Origin: Psychrobacillus faecigallinarum
GTDB taxonomy: Bacteria; Bacillota; Bacilli; Bacillales_A; Planococcaceae
Reading direction: 5' to 3'
DNA length: 64,000 bases
NCBI RefSeq assembly: GCF_014836595.1
Contig: NZ_JACSQO010000006.1
Span: 62,001-126,000 of the forward strand
The notes beneath the pieces are model-generated. The model was not told the origin of the DNA. It made no database searches and worked only from the letters and a program-made list of their open reading frames with translations. This document shows, piece after piece, positions 31,796 through 41,497 of the stretch (position 1 is its first letter; each line of letters starts with the position of its first letter). Position numbers and translations under genes: made by a program.

Positions 31796-33454
31796 TCATT
31801 CGGATAGTTCTTTGGCTAAAGCTCTCCCTGTTTCTCTTCCTGTGAAAAGACAGCCTCCTAAAAAGGTTCCCTCCAAAGAACGATATCCATGCATTCCTCC
31901 GCCACCAAAGCCTGTGACCTCACCAGCGGCATAGAGGCCAGGAACAGGGTATCCTTCTGAATTTAGGACACGACCGCTTAAATCTGTTTGGAGACCACCT
32001 AATGTTTTTCGGGTTAGAATATTCAAACGAACAGCAATCAAGGGACCATTTTTACTGTCCAATATTTTATGAGGAGCTGCTACACGAATAAGCCTGTCTC
32101 CAATGTAATGACGAGATCCTCTTAAGGCAGTGATTTGAAGATCCTTTGTAAACTTATTATCCATCTCCTGGTCACGAGCTATAATCTGCTTTTCTATATT
32201 TTCGTAATTTAACAAGCTATTGCCGGTAATTTTATTCATTCCTTCGACGAGTTCTTTTAAATTTGAAGCGACGACAAAGTCTTCTCCCTTATCCATGAAA
32301 GCTTTAACTGGAGCAGTCGGGCCAGGTAAAATACGTTTTAGCACTTGTGTGATGCTTTTTTTAGTAAGGTCAGGATTTTGCTCTGAGCCAGATAATGCAA
32401 ATTCTTTTTCAATTATTTTTTCTGTGAGGATAAACCAAGAGTAATCATATCCAGTATCTTGAATGGCCTTTAATGTACCTAATGTATCGAAGCCAGGGAA
32501 GTTTGGCGCGGGAAAGCGATTGCCCTCTGCATCCAACCAAATGGATGAGGGACCAGGCAGGATACGGATTCCGTGTTCCTTCCATATTGGATTCCAATTC
32601 TTAATACCTTCAGTGTAGTGCCACATTCGATCCTTATTGACCAAACGACCACCGGCTTTTTCTGCAATTTCCATCATTCGGCCGTCTACATACTCTGGAA
32701 CACCTGAAATCATGTTAAGAGGAGGGGGTCCAAGGCGTTTCGGCCAATTTTGACGAACTAGGTCATGGTTAGCTCCAATACCTCCACTTGTAACTACCAC
32801 GGCTTTAGAAAAGAACTCAAACTGATCAATCACTTCTCTTGAACTGGCTTGTCCTCTTTCTACGTTACTTGCCACTAAAATAGATCCGCCTACACCAGTC
32901 ACTCCATTATTATTAGTAAGTAGACTATCTACTCGATGACGTGGCTTATAAGTAACTAACCCCTCTGACATTGCTTCTCGCACACGTTTTTCAAAAGGAG
33001 AGACGATGCCGGGACCAGTGCCCCAAACAATATGGAACCGAGGAACTGAATTGCCATGCCCATCTGCTAAATATCCTCCTCGCTCTGCCCATCCGACTAC
33101 CGGAAAGAATCGAACCCCTTTTTCATGCAACCAGGCCCTTTTTTCTTCATGGGCAAAACGTACATAAGCCTCTGCCCATTTTTTTGCCCAGTATTCTTCC
33201 TCATTATCGCCATCAAACCCTGCCGTTCCTAACCAGTCCTGCCAAGCAAGCTCATAGGAATCCTTAATGCCCATTCTTCTTTGCTCAGGTGAGTCTACAA
33301 GAAAGAGCCCTCCAAATGACCACCAGGCTTGTCCGCCTAGAGAGCTTTCTGGTTCTTGGTCTAATAGCAAAACCCGCTTCCCAGCATCGGTTAGTTCGGT
33401 CGTGGCAACTAGCCCAGCTAATCCTGCTCCAACCACAATTACATCAAAATTCAT
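31796..33454 (-). CDS. FAD-binding dehydrogenase (fumarate reductase/KstD superfamily, COG3573-like)
   Basis: This 552-residue flavoprotein starts with the dinucleotide fold FDVIVVGAGLAGLVATTELT and a GxG-rich second FAD block YAAGEVTGFGGGGMHGYRSLEGTFLGG near the C-terminus. It belongs to the fumarate reductase/3-ketosteroid dehydrogenase superfamily, often annotated as FAD-binding dehydrogenase; the substrate is unknown. ATG at 33454 is chosen because AAGGGGATAGGAG precedes it; an extended frame to 33484 is less likely. It is monocistronic and ends at a bidirectional terminator. Confidence 0.85.
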   Translation of the reverse strand: MNFDVIVVGAGLAGLVATTELTDAGKRVLLLDQEPESSLGGQAWWSFGGLFLVDSPEQRRMGIKDSYELAWQDWLGTAGFDGDNEEEYWAKKWAEAYVRFAHEEKRAWLHEKGVRFFPVVGWAERGGYLADGHGNSVPRFHIVWGTGPGIVSPFEKRVREAMSEGLVTYKPRHRVDSLLTNNNGVTGVGGSILVASNVERGQASSREVIDQFEFFSKAVVVTSGGIGANHDLVRQNWPKRLGPPPLNMISGVPEYVDGRMMEIAEKAGGRLVNKDRMWHYTEGIKNWNPIWKEHGIRILPGPSSIWLDAEGNRFPAPNFPGFDTLGTLKAIQDTGYDYSWFILTEKIIEKEFALSGSEQNPDLTKKSITQVLKRILPGPTAPVKAFMDKGEDFVVASNLKELVEGMNKITGNSLLNYENIEKQIIARDQEMDNKFTKDLQITALRGSRHYIGDRLIRVAAPHKILDSKNGPLIAVRLNILTRKTLGGLQTDLSGRVLNSEGYPVPGLYAAGEVTGFGGGGMHGYRSLEGTFLGGCLFTGRETGRALAKELSE

Positions 33455-33611
33455 TCTCCTATCCCCTTTTTTATAAGTATACAAATAGTTCTGAAAATAA
33501 TTAACCTAATACTAGTATACTTCCTTATTATGCTAATTAACTATCGGGTTATGATAACAGACTTTGAAAAGTGACCCATGTTATAATGGAAATATTATTG
33601 GAGGTAATACG

Positions 33612-34565
33612 TTGAAAAATTCAAACGAGTATCCGTCATTTATTTATACATTTGCATACAACGATGCAGAACGCTCTCTTTGTCATCTAGAGATGCGCTC
33701 TTTTTTTGGATATGATACAGAAAAGAAAATACTGAGAAGTGATATAAGGATAGATCCTAGTCGAAGCCCTTTTATGAAGGGAAGAATCGACATATTAGCA
33801 GAGGGAGATACTATAGAAGAAATTATTACTACTGCCCATCTATTTGGTAAAGAGGGGGAGACAAACAAGGTGGTCTTTCTCAAGATAAATGATAGGCAAG
33901 GAGACGATAAGATTCAAAACAATGAGCGTCTTCAAATTGAACGAGCTATTGGCTCTGAAATGATGGGGGATTTTGATCTTCATAATCCAGATCAACTGTT
34001 TGCTGTTGTTCCCTATGAAAAGCGCTGGTATTTTGGGACATATAAAAAAAGTGAGCCCATCTGGTTTAATCATATAAAAAAACCGAGAGAATATTCTACT
34101 GCACTTAGTACGAGAGTAGCGAGAGCTGTAGCTAATATTGCTGTTCCTCATCCAGCTAGTATTCGAGCAATCGATCCTTGCTGTGGTATTGGAACGGTGC
34201 TGGTAGAGGCTCGGTCTATGGGAATTGATATTGTAGGAAGAGATATTAACCCGCTAGTTTGTATAGGCTCAAGAGAAAATCTAGAATACTTTGGATTAAC
34301 AGGCGATGTGAAAAAGAGTGCGATTCAAGATATTGAGGAAACCTATGACGTTGCAATCATCGATTTACCATATAATCTATATACTCATGCTTCATGGGAA
34401 GAACAATTGACCATATTAACGCACGCGAAAAGAATTGCTAAGCGGGTAGTGATTGTGACGATTGAATCTATGGACGATCGATTAAAATCAATTGGACTTC
34501 ATATAAAGGATCGTTGTACTACAACAAAACAACAGTTTGAGCGAGAAATTTTAGTTTGTGAGTGA
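33612..34565 (+). CDS. Trm11/TrmG10-like RNA guanine methyltransferase
   Basis: This 317-residue protein has a C-terminal SAM domain with the motif IDPCCGIGTVLVEA (about residue 182), acidic RDINPL and the catalytic DLPYNL (DPPY-like), as in UPF0020 N2-guanine RNA methyltransferases such as TrmG10/Trm11. The N-terminal 160 residues look like a diverged THUMP-type part. It probably methylates tRNA, but the position is not provable. TTG at 33612 has GGAGGTAA 5 bases upstream; earlier in-frame codons lack a site. The LytTR gene starts 25 bases after its stop. Confidence 0.8.
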   Translation: MKNSNEYPSFIYTFAYNDAERSLCHLEMRSFFGYDTEKKILRSDIRIDPSRSPFMKGRIDILAEGDTIEEIITTAHLFGKEGETNKVVFLKINDRQGDDKIQNNERLQIERAIGSEMMGDFDLHNPDQLFAVVPYEKRWYFGTYKKSEPIWFNHIKKPREYSTALSTRVARAVANIAVPHPASIRAIDPCCGIGTVLVEARSMGIDIVGRDINPLVCIGSRENLEYFGLTGDVKKSAIQDIEETYDVAIIDLPYNLYTHASWEEQLTILTHAKRIAKRVVIVTIESMDDRLKSIGLHIKDRCTTTKQQFEREILVCE

Positions 34566-34590
34566 AAAGTATTAGAAAGGGGAGGAAAGG

Positions 34591-35235
34591 ATGCAAGAGC
34601 TCTCTTTAGGTGGACTTTTAGATGTAGTTGGTCAATTATTTTCTGATGAGATATCGATAGCTGTCTCGGATAAAGAAAAGTACATATACTATAGACCAAG
34701 CACACGCATAGACTTAAAGATAAAACCAGGTGACCCTATAAAAGAAGGAACCCTCGCATATAAAGCGTTGCATAGTAACCAAAAGGTCTCTGAGTTTATC
34801 AATCGAGAAATGTTTGGCGTTCCTTATCATGGAATGGCTGTACCCTTGCAGCATAATGGTGAGGTGGAGGGAACTGTATTAGCCATCTATCCTGCTTTAA
34901 CTGATGGGAAATCCGTTATCACCATCAAAACGCTAGATGGTTGGATGCCTGTCCCTTTTTCAGATGTTATCTATTTGGAAGCAAGAGATCGAAAGACACA
35001 TATCGTGACGAAAGATTTTACTGGCACCCATGCAGGTTCTTTACAGGACTTTGAATACAGACTGCCAAGAGAGTCCTTTATTCGCTGCCACCGCTCTTTT
35101 ATCGTCAATGTTCATCAGATTAAAGAAATATACCCAGATACTCATTCAACCTTTGTATTAGCTATGCATACGGGAGAAAAGGTATCTGTCAGTCAATCAT
35201 ACTCTAGCTATTTTAGGAAATTATTAGGTTTTTAA
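34591..35235 (+). CDS. LytTR-family transcriptional regulator
   Basis: This 214-residue protein has a C-terminal LytTR DNA-binding domain at about residues 115-214 (PFSDVIYLEARDRKTHIVT, FIRCHRSFIVNVHQIKEI). The N-terminal 100 residues form a sensor-like part (IAVSDKEKYIYYRPS, MAVPLQHNGEVEGTV) that looks like a PAS/GAF-type fold; there is no receiver domain. GGGGAGG precedes the ATG. It lies directly before the acetyl-CoA hydrolase/transferase gene, whose upstream region has two identical 14-base direct repeats 21 bases apart, the usual geometry for LytTR binding. It therefore likely controls that gene. Confidence 0.87.
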   Translation: MQELSLGGLLDVVGQLFSDEISIAVSDKEKYIYYRPSTRIDLKIKPGDPIKEGTLAYKALHSNQKVSEFINREMFGVPYHGMAVPLQHNGEVEGTVLAIYPALTDGKSVITIKTLDGWMPVPFSDVIYLEARDRKTHIVTKDFTGTHAGSLQDFEYRLPRESFIRCHRSFIVNVHQIKEIYPDTHSTFVLAMHTGEKVSVSQSYSSYFRKLLGF

Positions 35236-35329
35236 ATTACAAAGCTTGGATAAGGGGATAATCTCTTTTTATTCAAGCTTTTTTTATTTGTTCCTTTTTC
35301 TGAGACGGTCAAATATGAATTTTTTAAAA

Positions 35330-35364
35330 TTTTTTCTGTTTTAGTCATTGTTTTTTCTGTTTTA
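35330..35364. promoter_or_regulatory. Phased direct repeat, candidate LytTR operator
   Basis: TTTTTTCTGTTTTA occurs at 35330-35343 and again at 35351-35364, an exact 21-base period (two helical turns), about 100 bases upstream of the CoA-transferase start. LytTR proteins bind paired direct repeats of this spacing. Confidence 0.6.
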
Positions 35365-35460
35365 TCCGCTTTAAAAGTGTCTTCGACTGTTTTTATCAAA
35401 TTTGTGACGATACACGATAAAATAATTAGACAAGGCAACGAACGAGGGGGATGTGTCTGT

Positions 35461-36978
35461 ATGTTAAAAAATCTTAATCGTGTAAAAAATTCAAAATTAC
35501 ACGACTTAATAGTAAGCGCAGAAGAAGCTGCTTCCTGGATCCAAGATGGAATGACGTTGGGTTTAAGTGGATTTACACGTGCGGGTGATGCGAAGGCAGT
35601 TCCATTAGCATTAGTAGAGAGAGCGAAAAAAGAAACATTTAAAGTGAACATTTTTACGGGGGCCTCTGTAGGTTCTGATATAGATAAGCTTCTATCAGAA
35701 GCAGGAATCATCAATAAACGTTTACCATTCCAGGCGGATGCAACTATGAGAAAGCACATTAATGCAGGTGATCATCTATTTGTTGATCAGCACTTGTCTC
35801 ATACATCCGAATTAATTCGTAATGGAGTTTTACCTACAGTCGACTTCGCTATTGTGGAAGCGGTTTCAATTACTGAGGATGGGATGATTATACCAACTAC
35901 TTCAGTAGGTAATTCTGCGACCTTCGTTACCCATGCAAATAATATTGTTATTGAAATAAACGTAGCACAACTAGAAGAATTTGAAGGCTTACATGATGTT
36001 TACGAACCGGCACCACAAGGAGAGAATAGAAAGCCAATTCCTGTAAGCTCTGTAGGTGAGCGTATTGGAACGATCGGTATTCCTTTTGATGCTTCTAAGG
36101 TTAAGGGGATAGTTTTTACTAAGTATACGGACTCTCCGTCTACAATTGTTCCTCCTGATGAGGAAACAAAGGAAATGGCAGACCATCTACTAGCTTTCCT
36201 TCGTGAGGAAGTAAAAGCTGGAAGATTAACAGAAAAGCTAGCGCCTATTCAAGCAGGTATAGGCTCAGTAGCAAATGCGGTGTTACATGGAATGATTGAT
36301 TCGGAGTTTAAGAACCTTGAAGTATACTCAGAAGTATTACAAGACTCTGTTTTTGATTTGATAGATGCGGGTAAGGTAGATTTTGCTTCTGGGTGCTCGA
36401 TTACTCTATCAGATGAAAAGATGAAACAGGTATTTGACAACTTCGATCAGTATCGTGACAAGCTAGTACTAAGACCACAGGAGATCACGAATCATCCTGA
36501 AGTAATTCGTCGTCTTGGTCTAATCTCGATTAATACAGCATTAGAGTTTGATATATATGGAAATGTTAACTCCACTCACGTTTGCGGAACAAAAATGATG
36601 AATGGTATTGGTGGTTCTGGAGATTTTGCACGAAACGCCAAGGTAGCTATTTTTGTAACAAAGTCTATTGCTAAAGGCGGTAATGTCTCTAGTATCGTTC
36701 CATTTGTTTCACATGTGGATCACACGGAGCATGATGTAGATGTAGTAGTGACAGAACAAGGCTATGCAGACCTACGTGGTTTAGCACCTCGTGAGCGAGC
36801 GTCATTAATCATTAATAATTGTGTGCACCCGATGTACAGAGATCAGCTAAGTAGTTATTTTGTGGAGGCGCTTTCTAGAGGCGGACAAACTCCACATATA
36901 TTGGAGAAGGCATTCTCTTTCCATACAAAGTTTGCAGAAACAGGAACTATGTTAGACAAAGAAGAATCATTAGCATAA
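35461..36978 (+). CDS. Acetyl-CoA hydrolase/transferase family (succinyl-CoA:acetate CoA-transferase type)
   Basis: This roughly 505-residue class I CoA-transferase has GLSGFTRAGDAK near the N-terminus, IVEAVSITEDG, the IQAGIGSVANAV block, the glycine loop GIGGSGDFARNAK and VVTEQGYADLRGLAPRER near residue 430. The catalytic Glu is probably the one in the GSV-N or EQGYADLRG region. Relatives (Cat1, AarC) move CoA between succinyl-CoA and acetate, or hydrolyse acetyl-CoA. ATG at 35461 is preferred, with GAGGGGG 10 bases before it. It follows its probable LytTR regulator and ends at a terminator. Confidence 0.9.
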   Translation: MLKNLNRVKNSKLHDLIVSAEEAASWIQDGMTLGLSGFTRAGDAKAVPLALVERAKKETFKVNIFTGASVGSDIDKLLSEAGIINKRLPFQADATMRKHINAGDHLFVDQHLSHTSELIRNGVLPTVDFAIVEAVSITEDGMIIPTTSVGNSATFVTHANNIVIEINVAQLEEFEGLHDVYEPAPQGENRKPIPVSSVGERIGTIGIPFDASKVKGIVFTKYTDSPSTIVPPDEETKEMADHLLAFLREEVKAGRLTEKLAPIQAGIGSVANAVLHGMIDSEFKNLEVYSEVLQDSVFDLIDAGKVDFASGCSITLSDEKMKQVFDNFDQYRDKLVLRPQEITNHPEVIRRLGLISINTALEFDIYGNVNSTHVCGTKMMNGIGGSGDFARNAKVAIFVTKSIAKGGNVSSIVPFVSHVDHTEHDVDVVVTEQGYADLRGLAPRERASLIINNCVHPMYRDQLSSYFVEALSRGGQTPHILEKAFSFHTKFAETGTMLDKEESLA

Positions 36979-36983
36979 GAGAG

Positions 36984-37014
36984 AACCCGTATCTATTGTT
37001 GGATACGGGTTTTA
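36984..37014 (+). terminator. Intrinsic terminator after the CoA-transferase gene
   Basis: AACCCGTATC and GATACGGGTT pair perfectly around an 8-base loop, followed by TTT. Confidence 0.88.
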
Positions 37015-37083
37015 AATTTAAAGACAATGAGTGGTTATTTGTATCCATCCCATAAACATACATGAAAAGCATGAATGATAGAT

Positions 37084-37232
37084 TGCTGATTTCCGCTTTC
37101 GCCGAACGCGTTCCGCGGGGTGATCGATAAGCCGGGGTGAGCGATAAGCCATCACCGTCGCTTGTGGGCCGTATGTGGTGTATTATTTGTCTCACTGATC
37201 GCGTGCTGGAGTCGCCGCCTGTCGCTCCAATC
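37084..37232 (-). repeat. Interspersed palindromic repeat, copy D (with internal duplication)
   Basis: This 149-base element carries the outer blocks GAACGCGTTCCGCGGGG and GGAGTCGCCGCCTGTCGCTCC shared with copy E. It has a tandem repeat of the GGTGAGCGATAAGCC unit (first copy GGTGATCGATAAGCC), which lengthens it. TGATT and AATCA ends are kept. The rest of 37015-37428 holds only the terminator at 37313. Confidence 0.88.
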
Positions 37233-37312
37233 ACGCATATGTAGCACTGGTTAAGGAGTCTGGACATAGAAGAAGGGCAATGGACAGACAAACGTCCTTA
37301 GATTATTGAAAA

Positions 37313-37349
37313 AGAGGGTATTCGTGACTCAAGTCACGGATATCCTCTC
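37313..37349. terminator. Hairpin, probable terminator of the yitT-like gene
   Basis: AGAGGGTATTCGTGACT pairs with AGTCACGGATATCCTCT with mismatches in the middle. It lies 80 bases past the stop of the minus-strand gene at 37429; no long T run is seen. Confidence 0.55.
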
Positions 37350-37428
37350 AAGATTTCCTTAGTATTGATATTGATAAGTCTTTACTCAAGCATACCGAAA
37401 CAATAAGAAATGGCTCTTTAGCTTTTCA

Positions 37429-38325
37429 TTAATGAATGTCTTTTTTCTTAAATCTACCGCCTTGAACCTCGGCGATGTTACCTACTGCTAAAAAGGCATG
37501 GGAATCTATCTCTTCCACAATAGATTTTAGCTTGGCCTCCTCTAATCGAGTGACAACGGTAAAGATTACCTTCTTACTGTCTCCTGTATAAGCGCCTTCT
37601 CCATGTAGATAGGTTACTCCACGGCCGAGACGGTCCATTACAGTGTCTCCAATATCCTCTACCTTTTCACTAATGATGAAGACGGACTTAGATTCATCCA
37701 AACCTTGTATAACTATATCAATCGTTTTAAATGCTACAAAGTAGGCTAAAAAAGAATACATAGCTTGCTCCCAATTGAAGACAAATCCTGCTATGGAGAA
37801 TATCACTAGATTGATAATCATAATAATTTCCCCAACGGAAAAGGGTAGGGACTTATTAAATAAAATAGCTAGTATTTCGGAACCATCCAATGATCCTCCG
37901 TTACGTATAACTAATCCTACACCAACACCAAGAACGATGCCTCCAAATACTGTAGATAACAGTAAATCCTTTGTAAAGGGATCGATATGATGCAAATAAG
38001 AGGTGCAGAGAGACAGTATAGTAATACCGAAAAGGGTAGAAAGGGCAAAGGTTTTCCCGATTTGTTTGTAGCCTAGGAAAAAGAATGGGATGTTTAATAT
38101 GAAGATAAAAATTCCTAATCTAACTCCTGTTAAGTGTGAAATGATGATAGAAACTCCTACAACTCCACCATCGAGAATTTGATTGGGGACTAAGAAAAGT
38201 TCTAGGCCGACCGCCATCAAGATAGCTCCAATAGCTATCATAATCATTCGTCCAGCAACAACTTTTTTGGGGGTTCTTCTGTGGGGTACTTTTAATTTTG
38301 CTAGCTCAATCGCTACTTCACTCAA
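37429..38325 (-). CDS. YitT-family membrane protein (DUF2179)
   Basis: This 298-residue protein has five or six membrane helices (residues 20-190, with LFLVPNQILDGGVVGVSIIISHLTG and NGGSLDGSEI). A soluble C-terminal DUF2179 domain follows (GRGVTYLHGEGAYTGDSKKVIFTVV). This is the YitT/YvjA layout; the family has no firmly known function. The start is TTG with AGAGGAG upstream. Monocistronic. The 314 bases upstream, toward the aldehyde dehydrogenase gene, hold divergent promoters and a cre-like site. Confidence 0.9.
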   Translation of the reverse strand: MSEVAIELAKLKVPHRRTPKKVVAGRMIMIAIGAILMAVGLELFLVPNQILDGGVVGVSIIISHLTGVRLGIFIFILNIPFFFLGYKQIGKTFALSTLFGITILSLCTSYLHHIDPFTKDLLLSTVFGGIVLGVGVGLVIRNGGSLDGSEILAILFNKSLPFSVGEIIMIINLVIFSIAGFVFNWEQAMYSFLAYFVAFKTIDIVIQGLDESKSVFIISEKVEDIGDTVMDRLGRGVTYLHGEGAYTGDSKKVIFTVVTRLEEAKLKSIVEEIDSHAFLAVGNIAEVQGGRFKKKDIH

Positions 38326-38569
38326 TTTAATCTCCTCTTTTCTAAAAAAATAGCCATTCTTCTATTTTATAAAAAAATTCAAACAATTAAAAGAGTAATG
38401 CAATATATTAATAAAATAATCTAAAAAATACTATATAACACTATCGTTATCTAAATAGTTTAAAAATTTATTAAAATCTGTTAATATAACTTTAGGTTAG
38501 TTTTAATAGAAGGAAGGGAGTTCAATAAACCTATCTTTTCAGAAAGCTCGTGTGATAAAAAACATATTT

Positions 38570-38583
38570 TGTAAGCGCATACA
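38570..38583 (+). promoter_or_regulatory. cre-like site (CcpA) before the aldehyde dehydrogenase gene
   Basis: TGTAAGCGCATACA matches the catabolite-responsive consensus TGWAANCGNTNWCA at all but one position. It lies 57 bases before the start at 38640. It suggests glucose repression by CcpA. The remaining gap 38326-38569 is AT-rich with no gene. Confidence 0.6.
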
Positions 38584-38639
38584 TAATTATTTTTTTGCAT
38601 ACTATTTAAATGCGCTAATAAAAAAGGGAGGAATATAAG

Positions 38640-40160
38640 TTGGTTTATGCATTTCCAAATACAGATGGGGCAAAGGTTTCCTTTAAGGACAAGTATGAAA
38701 ATTATATTAACGGAGAGTGGACGCCACCAGTAAACGGACAGTACTTTGAGAATGTTACCCCGGTGACAGGGAAAGTGTTTACCCAAGTTGCGCGCTCCAC
38801 TGCGGAAGATATTGAATTGGCATTAGATGCTGCTCATGCTGCTAAGGATGCATGGGGTATGACCTCAGTCACAGAACGCTCGAACATTTTAAACAAAATT
38901 GCGAACCGTTTAGAAGAGAACTTAGAGATGCTGGCTGTTGCAGAAACATGGGACAATGGTAAAGCTGTAAGAGAAACGTTAAATGCAGATTTACCCTTAG
39001 CTATTGACCATTTCCGATACTTCGCAGGTGTAATAAGAGCACAAGAAGGCAAATTGAGTCAAATTGACAACGATACGGTTGCTTATCATTTCCATGAGCC
39101 ACTTGGTGTAGTTGGACAAATTATCCCTTGGAACTTTCCAATTCTAATGGCGGTATGGAAGCTTGCTCCTGCATTAGCGGCAGGTAACTGCGTGGTGCTA
39201 AAACCAGCAGAGCAAACGCCAGTATCTATAATGGTGCTAATGGAGTTAATTGAGGACTTAATTCCTCCGGGAGTAGTAAATATCGTAAATGGATTTGGCT
39301 TGGAGGCAGGTAAACCTTTAGCGTCTAGTCCTAGAATTAGTAAGATTGCTTTTACTGGTGAAACTACTACTGGTCGTTTAATCATGCAGTATGCTTCTCA
39401 AAATCTTATTCCAGTAACTTTAGAGCTTGGAGGTAAATCACCAAATATCTTCTTTGAGGACATAATGGATGAAGATGATGCATTTTTAGATAAAGCGATA
39501 GAAGGCTTTGTATTGTTTGCCCTTAACCAAGGCGAGGTATGTACATGTCCTTCTAGGGTGCTTATTCAAGAGTCTATTTACGATAAATTTATGGAGAGGG
39601 TACTAGCCCGAGTGGAATCTATTAATATAGGGAATCCTCTTGATCCGAATGTAATGATGGGAGCCCAGGCTTCTACTGAACAAATGGAAAAAATCCTTTC
39701 CTATTTAGATATTGGAAAACAAGAGGGTGCAGAATGCTTAATCGGTGGAGAACGTAATACATTAGAGGGTGATTTGGCAGAAGGGTATTACATCAAGCCA
39801 ACTGTCTTCAAAGGTCATAACAAAATGCGTATATTCCAGGAAGAGATTTTTGGACCAGTGGTATCCGTTACCACTTTTAAAACGAAAGAAGAGGCATTGG
39901 AAATAGCAAATGACACCTTATATGGCTTAGGTTCTGGAATATGGACACGCAATATGAATATTGCGTATCGCTTTGGACGTGCCATTCAAGCAGGGCGCGT
40001 ATGGACAAATTGCTATCATCAGTATCCTGCCCATGCGGCTTTCGGTGGCTATAAAATGTCTGGAATAGGACGAGAAAACCACTTGATGATGCTCAGTCAT
40101 TATCAACAAACAAAAAATCTATTAGTGAGCTATAGTGAAAACAAATTAGGGTTCTTTTAA
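38640..40160 (+). CDS. Aldehyde dehydrogenase, ExaC/AcoD acetaldehyde type
   Basis: This 506-residue NAD(P)-dependent aldehyde dehydrogenase has [22 protein letters not shown], the cofactor loop FTGETTTGR, general base Glu in LELGGKSPN, nucleophile Cys in [11 protein letters not shown] and EEIFGPVV. The start sequence and length match acetaldehyde dehydrogenases (ExaC/AcoD), which make acetate from acetaldehyde. TTG start with GGGAGG upstream. A DUF779 gene follows within 20 bases, a common partner of this enzyme. The cre-like site suggests catabolite repression. Confidence 0.92.
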   Translation: MVYAFPNTDGAKVSFKDKYENYINGEWTPPVNGQYFENVTPVTGKVFTQVARSTAEDIELALDAAHAAKDAWGMTSVTERSNILNKIANRLEENLEMLAVAETWDNGKAVRETLNADLPLAIDHFRYFAGVIRAQEGKLSQIDNDTVAYHFHEPLGVVGQIIPWNFPILMAVWKLAPALAAGNCVVLKPAEQTPVSIMVLMELIEDLIPPGVVNIVNGFGLEAGKPLASSPRISKIAFTGETTTGRLIMQYASQNLIPVTLELGGKSPNIFFEDIMDEDDAFLDKAIEGFVLFALNQGEVCTCPSRVLIQESIYDKFMERVLARVESINIGNPLDPNVMMGAQASTEQMEKILSYLDIGKQEGAECLIGGERNTLEGDLAEGYYIKPTVFKGHNKMRIFQEEIFGPVVSVTTFKTKEEALEIANDTLYGLGSGIWTRNMNIAYRFGRAIQAGRVWTNCYHQYPAHAAFGGYKMSGIGRENHLMMLSHYQQTKNLLVSYSENKLGFF

Positions 40161-40180
40161 GCAAAAATAAGAGAGGGTGC

Positions 40181-40549
40181 GTGTATATCGTTGAACGAGT
40201 TATCGCAACAGCTACTGCACTAGAGCTAATTGAATTATTGAAAAGTAAGCACGGTCCATTGATGTTTCATCAATCAGGAGGATGTTGTGATGGTTCCTCT
40301 CCTATGTGTTATCCAAATGGAGAGCTAATTGTAGGAGATCAGGACACACTCCTTGGATATATCGGCGATGTGCCGTTTTATATGCATAAAAATCAGTTTG
40401 ACTACTGGCAGCACACACAACTCATCATAGATGTGGTAGAAGGAAGAGGAGGAATGTTTTCACTCGAAGGGGTGGAGGGCAAACGTTTCTTAACAAGGTC
40501 TAGGGCATTTACCTCTGAAGAAAACAGCCAGCTTAGTAGTAGAAAATAA
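40181..40549 (+). CDS. DUF779 family protein
   Basis: This 122-residue protein of the DUF779 family has conserved blocks HGPLMFHQSGGCCDGSSPMC with three cysteines, FYMHKNQFDYWQHTQLIIDV and FSLEG-x-EGKRFLTRSR. The family regularly follows aldehyde or alcohol dehydrogenase genes and is thought to assist or regulate the enzyme; the cysteine cluster suggests metal or redox binding. The start is GTG with GAGGGTG before it. Co-transcribed with the aldehyde dehydrogenase, 20 bases apart. Confidence 0.9.
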   Translation: MYIVERVIATATALELIELLKSKHGPLMFHQSGGCCDGSSPMCYPNGELIVGDQDTLLGYIGDVPFYMHKNQFDYWQHTQLIIDVVEGRGGMFSLEGVEGKRFLTRSRAFTSEENSQLSSRK

Positions 40550-40555
40550 TAATAG

Positions 40556-40596
40556 TAAGCACAGAAATGGATATCCCTCTTTCTGTGCTTATTTTA
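40556..40596 (+). terminator. Intrinsic terminator after the DUF779 gene
   Basis: TAAGCACAGAAA and TTTCTGTGCTTA pair perfectly over 12 bp, followed by TTTTAT. Confidence 0.88.
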
Positions 40597-40755
40597 TTTG
40601 ATTTACTAAATAGGAGAGCTCGATCTTACTCTCTCCATTTTATTTGTGTTAAGACGCTTAAGCTATCTTTTCAATGCTATAGTTTGCTTTGTTTCATTCC
40701 TAAAATAAATTAAGCTATACTAAAATTACAACACACAAAGAAAGAAGGAAATCAG

Positions 40756-41487
40756 ATGGTGAAAGAACTGTTACGAGCACATGCTTCCGTAAGAAAATAT
40801 AAGGACTACCAGCTATCAAGAGAAGAAGTTGCAGAGCTTATAGAAACAGCACAGCATGCAGCAAGCTCTCACTTTGTGCAAGCCTATAGTGTTATATGGG
40901 TCTCGGATGAGGGGAAAAGAGAAGAGCTAGGTAGACTATCCAAAAATCCTACACAATTTAGCACTGCGGGAGCAGCTCTATTAATGTGTGCAGACTTTAA
41001 TCGATTGCAAGCAGCAGGGGAAATACAAGAGAAGAAAATAACAATCGATACTACTGAAAACGTGTTAGTAGGAGCGGTAGACGTTGCATTGTTCGCTCAA
41101 AATCTTGTTATTGCAGCTGAAGACAAGGGCTATGGGATTTGTTATATTGGTGGGGTTAGAAATGCCCCTGATGAAATAAGCACTATGTTTAATCTGCCAG
41201 AGGGAGTATTCCCACTTTTTGCAATCACCTTAGGGGTACCAGATCAACATAACGAGGTAAAGCCAAGATTACCAGTAGAGGCTATTTTACATGAAAATGA
41301 TTATGATTCTGATAAGTACGCTGAACTTTTAAAAGTATACGATGAAACGATGAAGGAATATTACTTGAGCCGTGGGTCAAATCAAAAAGTATCTACTTGG
41401 ACAAGTCAAATGGCAGATTTCTTAGAAAGCCCTCGGAGACCTCATATGAAGAAATTTTTAGCGAGCAAAGGATTTAACTTAAAATGA
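40756..41487 (+). CDS. nfrA: NfrA-type NADPH-dependent FMN oxidoreductase
   Basis: This 243-residue nitroreductase-family flavoprotein has the N-terminal FMN contact AHASVRKYKD, AASSHFVQAYSVIWV, GAVDVALFAQNLVIAAEDKGYGICYIGG and ITLGVPDQ. Length and blocks match NfrA/NfsA enzymes, which reduce FMN or nitro- and quinone compounds with NADPH and respond to stress in Bacillus. AGAAGGAAA precedes the ATG. It is monocistronic with a strong terminator after it. The name is by family; the paralogue cannot be told. Confidence 0.87.
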   Translation: MVKELLRAHASVRKYKDYQLSREEVAELIETAQHAASSHFVQAYSVIWVSDEGKREELGRLSKNPTQFSTAGAALLMCADFNRLQAAGEIQEKKITIDTTENVLVGAVDVALFAQNLVIAAEDKGYGICYIGGVRNAPDEISTMFNLPEGVFPLFAITLGVPDQHNEVKPRLPVEAILHENDYDSDKYAELLKVYDETMKEYYLSRGSNQKVSTWTSQMADFLESPRRPHMKKFLASKGFNLK

Positions 41488-41497
41488 GTATTAAAAG

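Noticed and set aside
33267..33504. Plus-strand frames opposite the FAD dehydrogenase start
   Set aside because: They are antisense shadows of the conserved FAD-binding region.
35232..35759. Minus-strand frame across the LytTR/CoA-transferase gap
   Set aside because: It lies mostly antisense to the conserved CoA-transferase gene and has no recognisable family.
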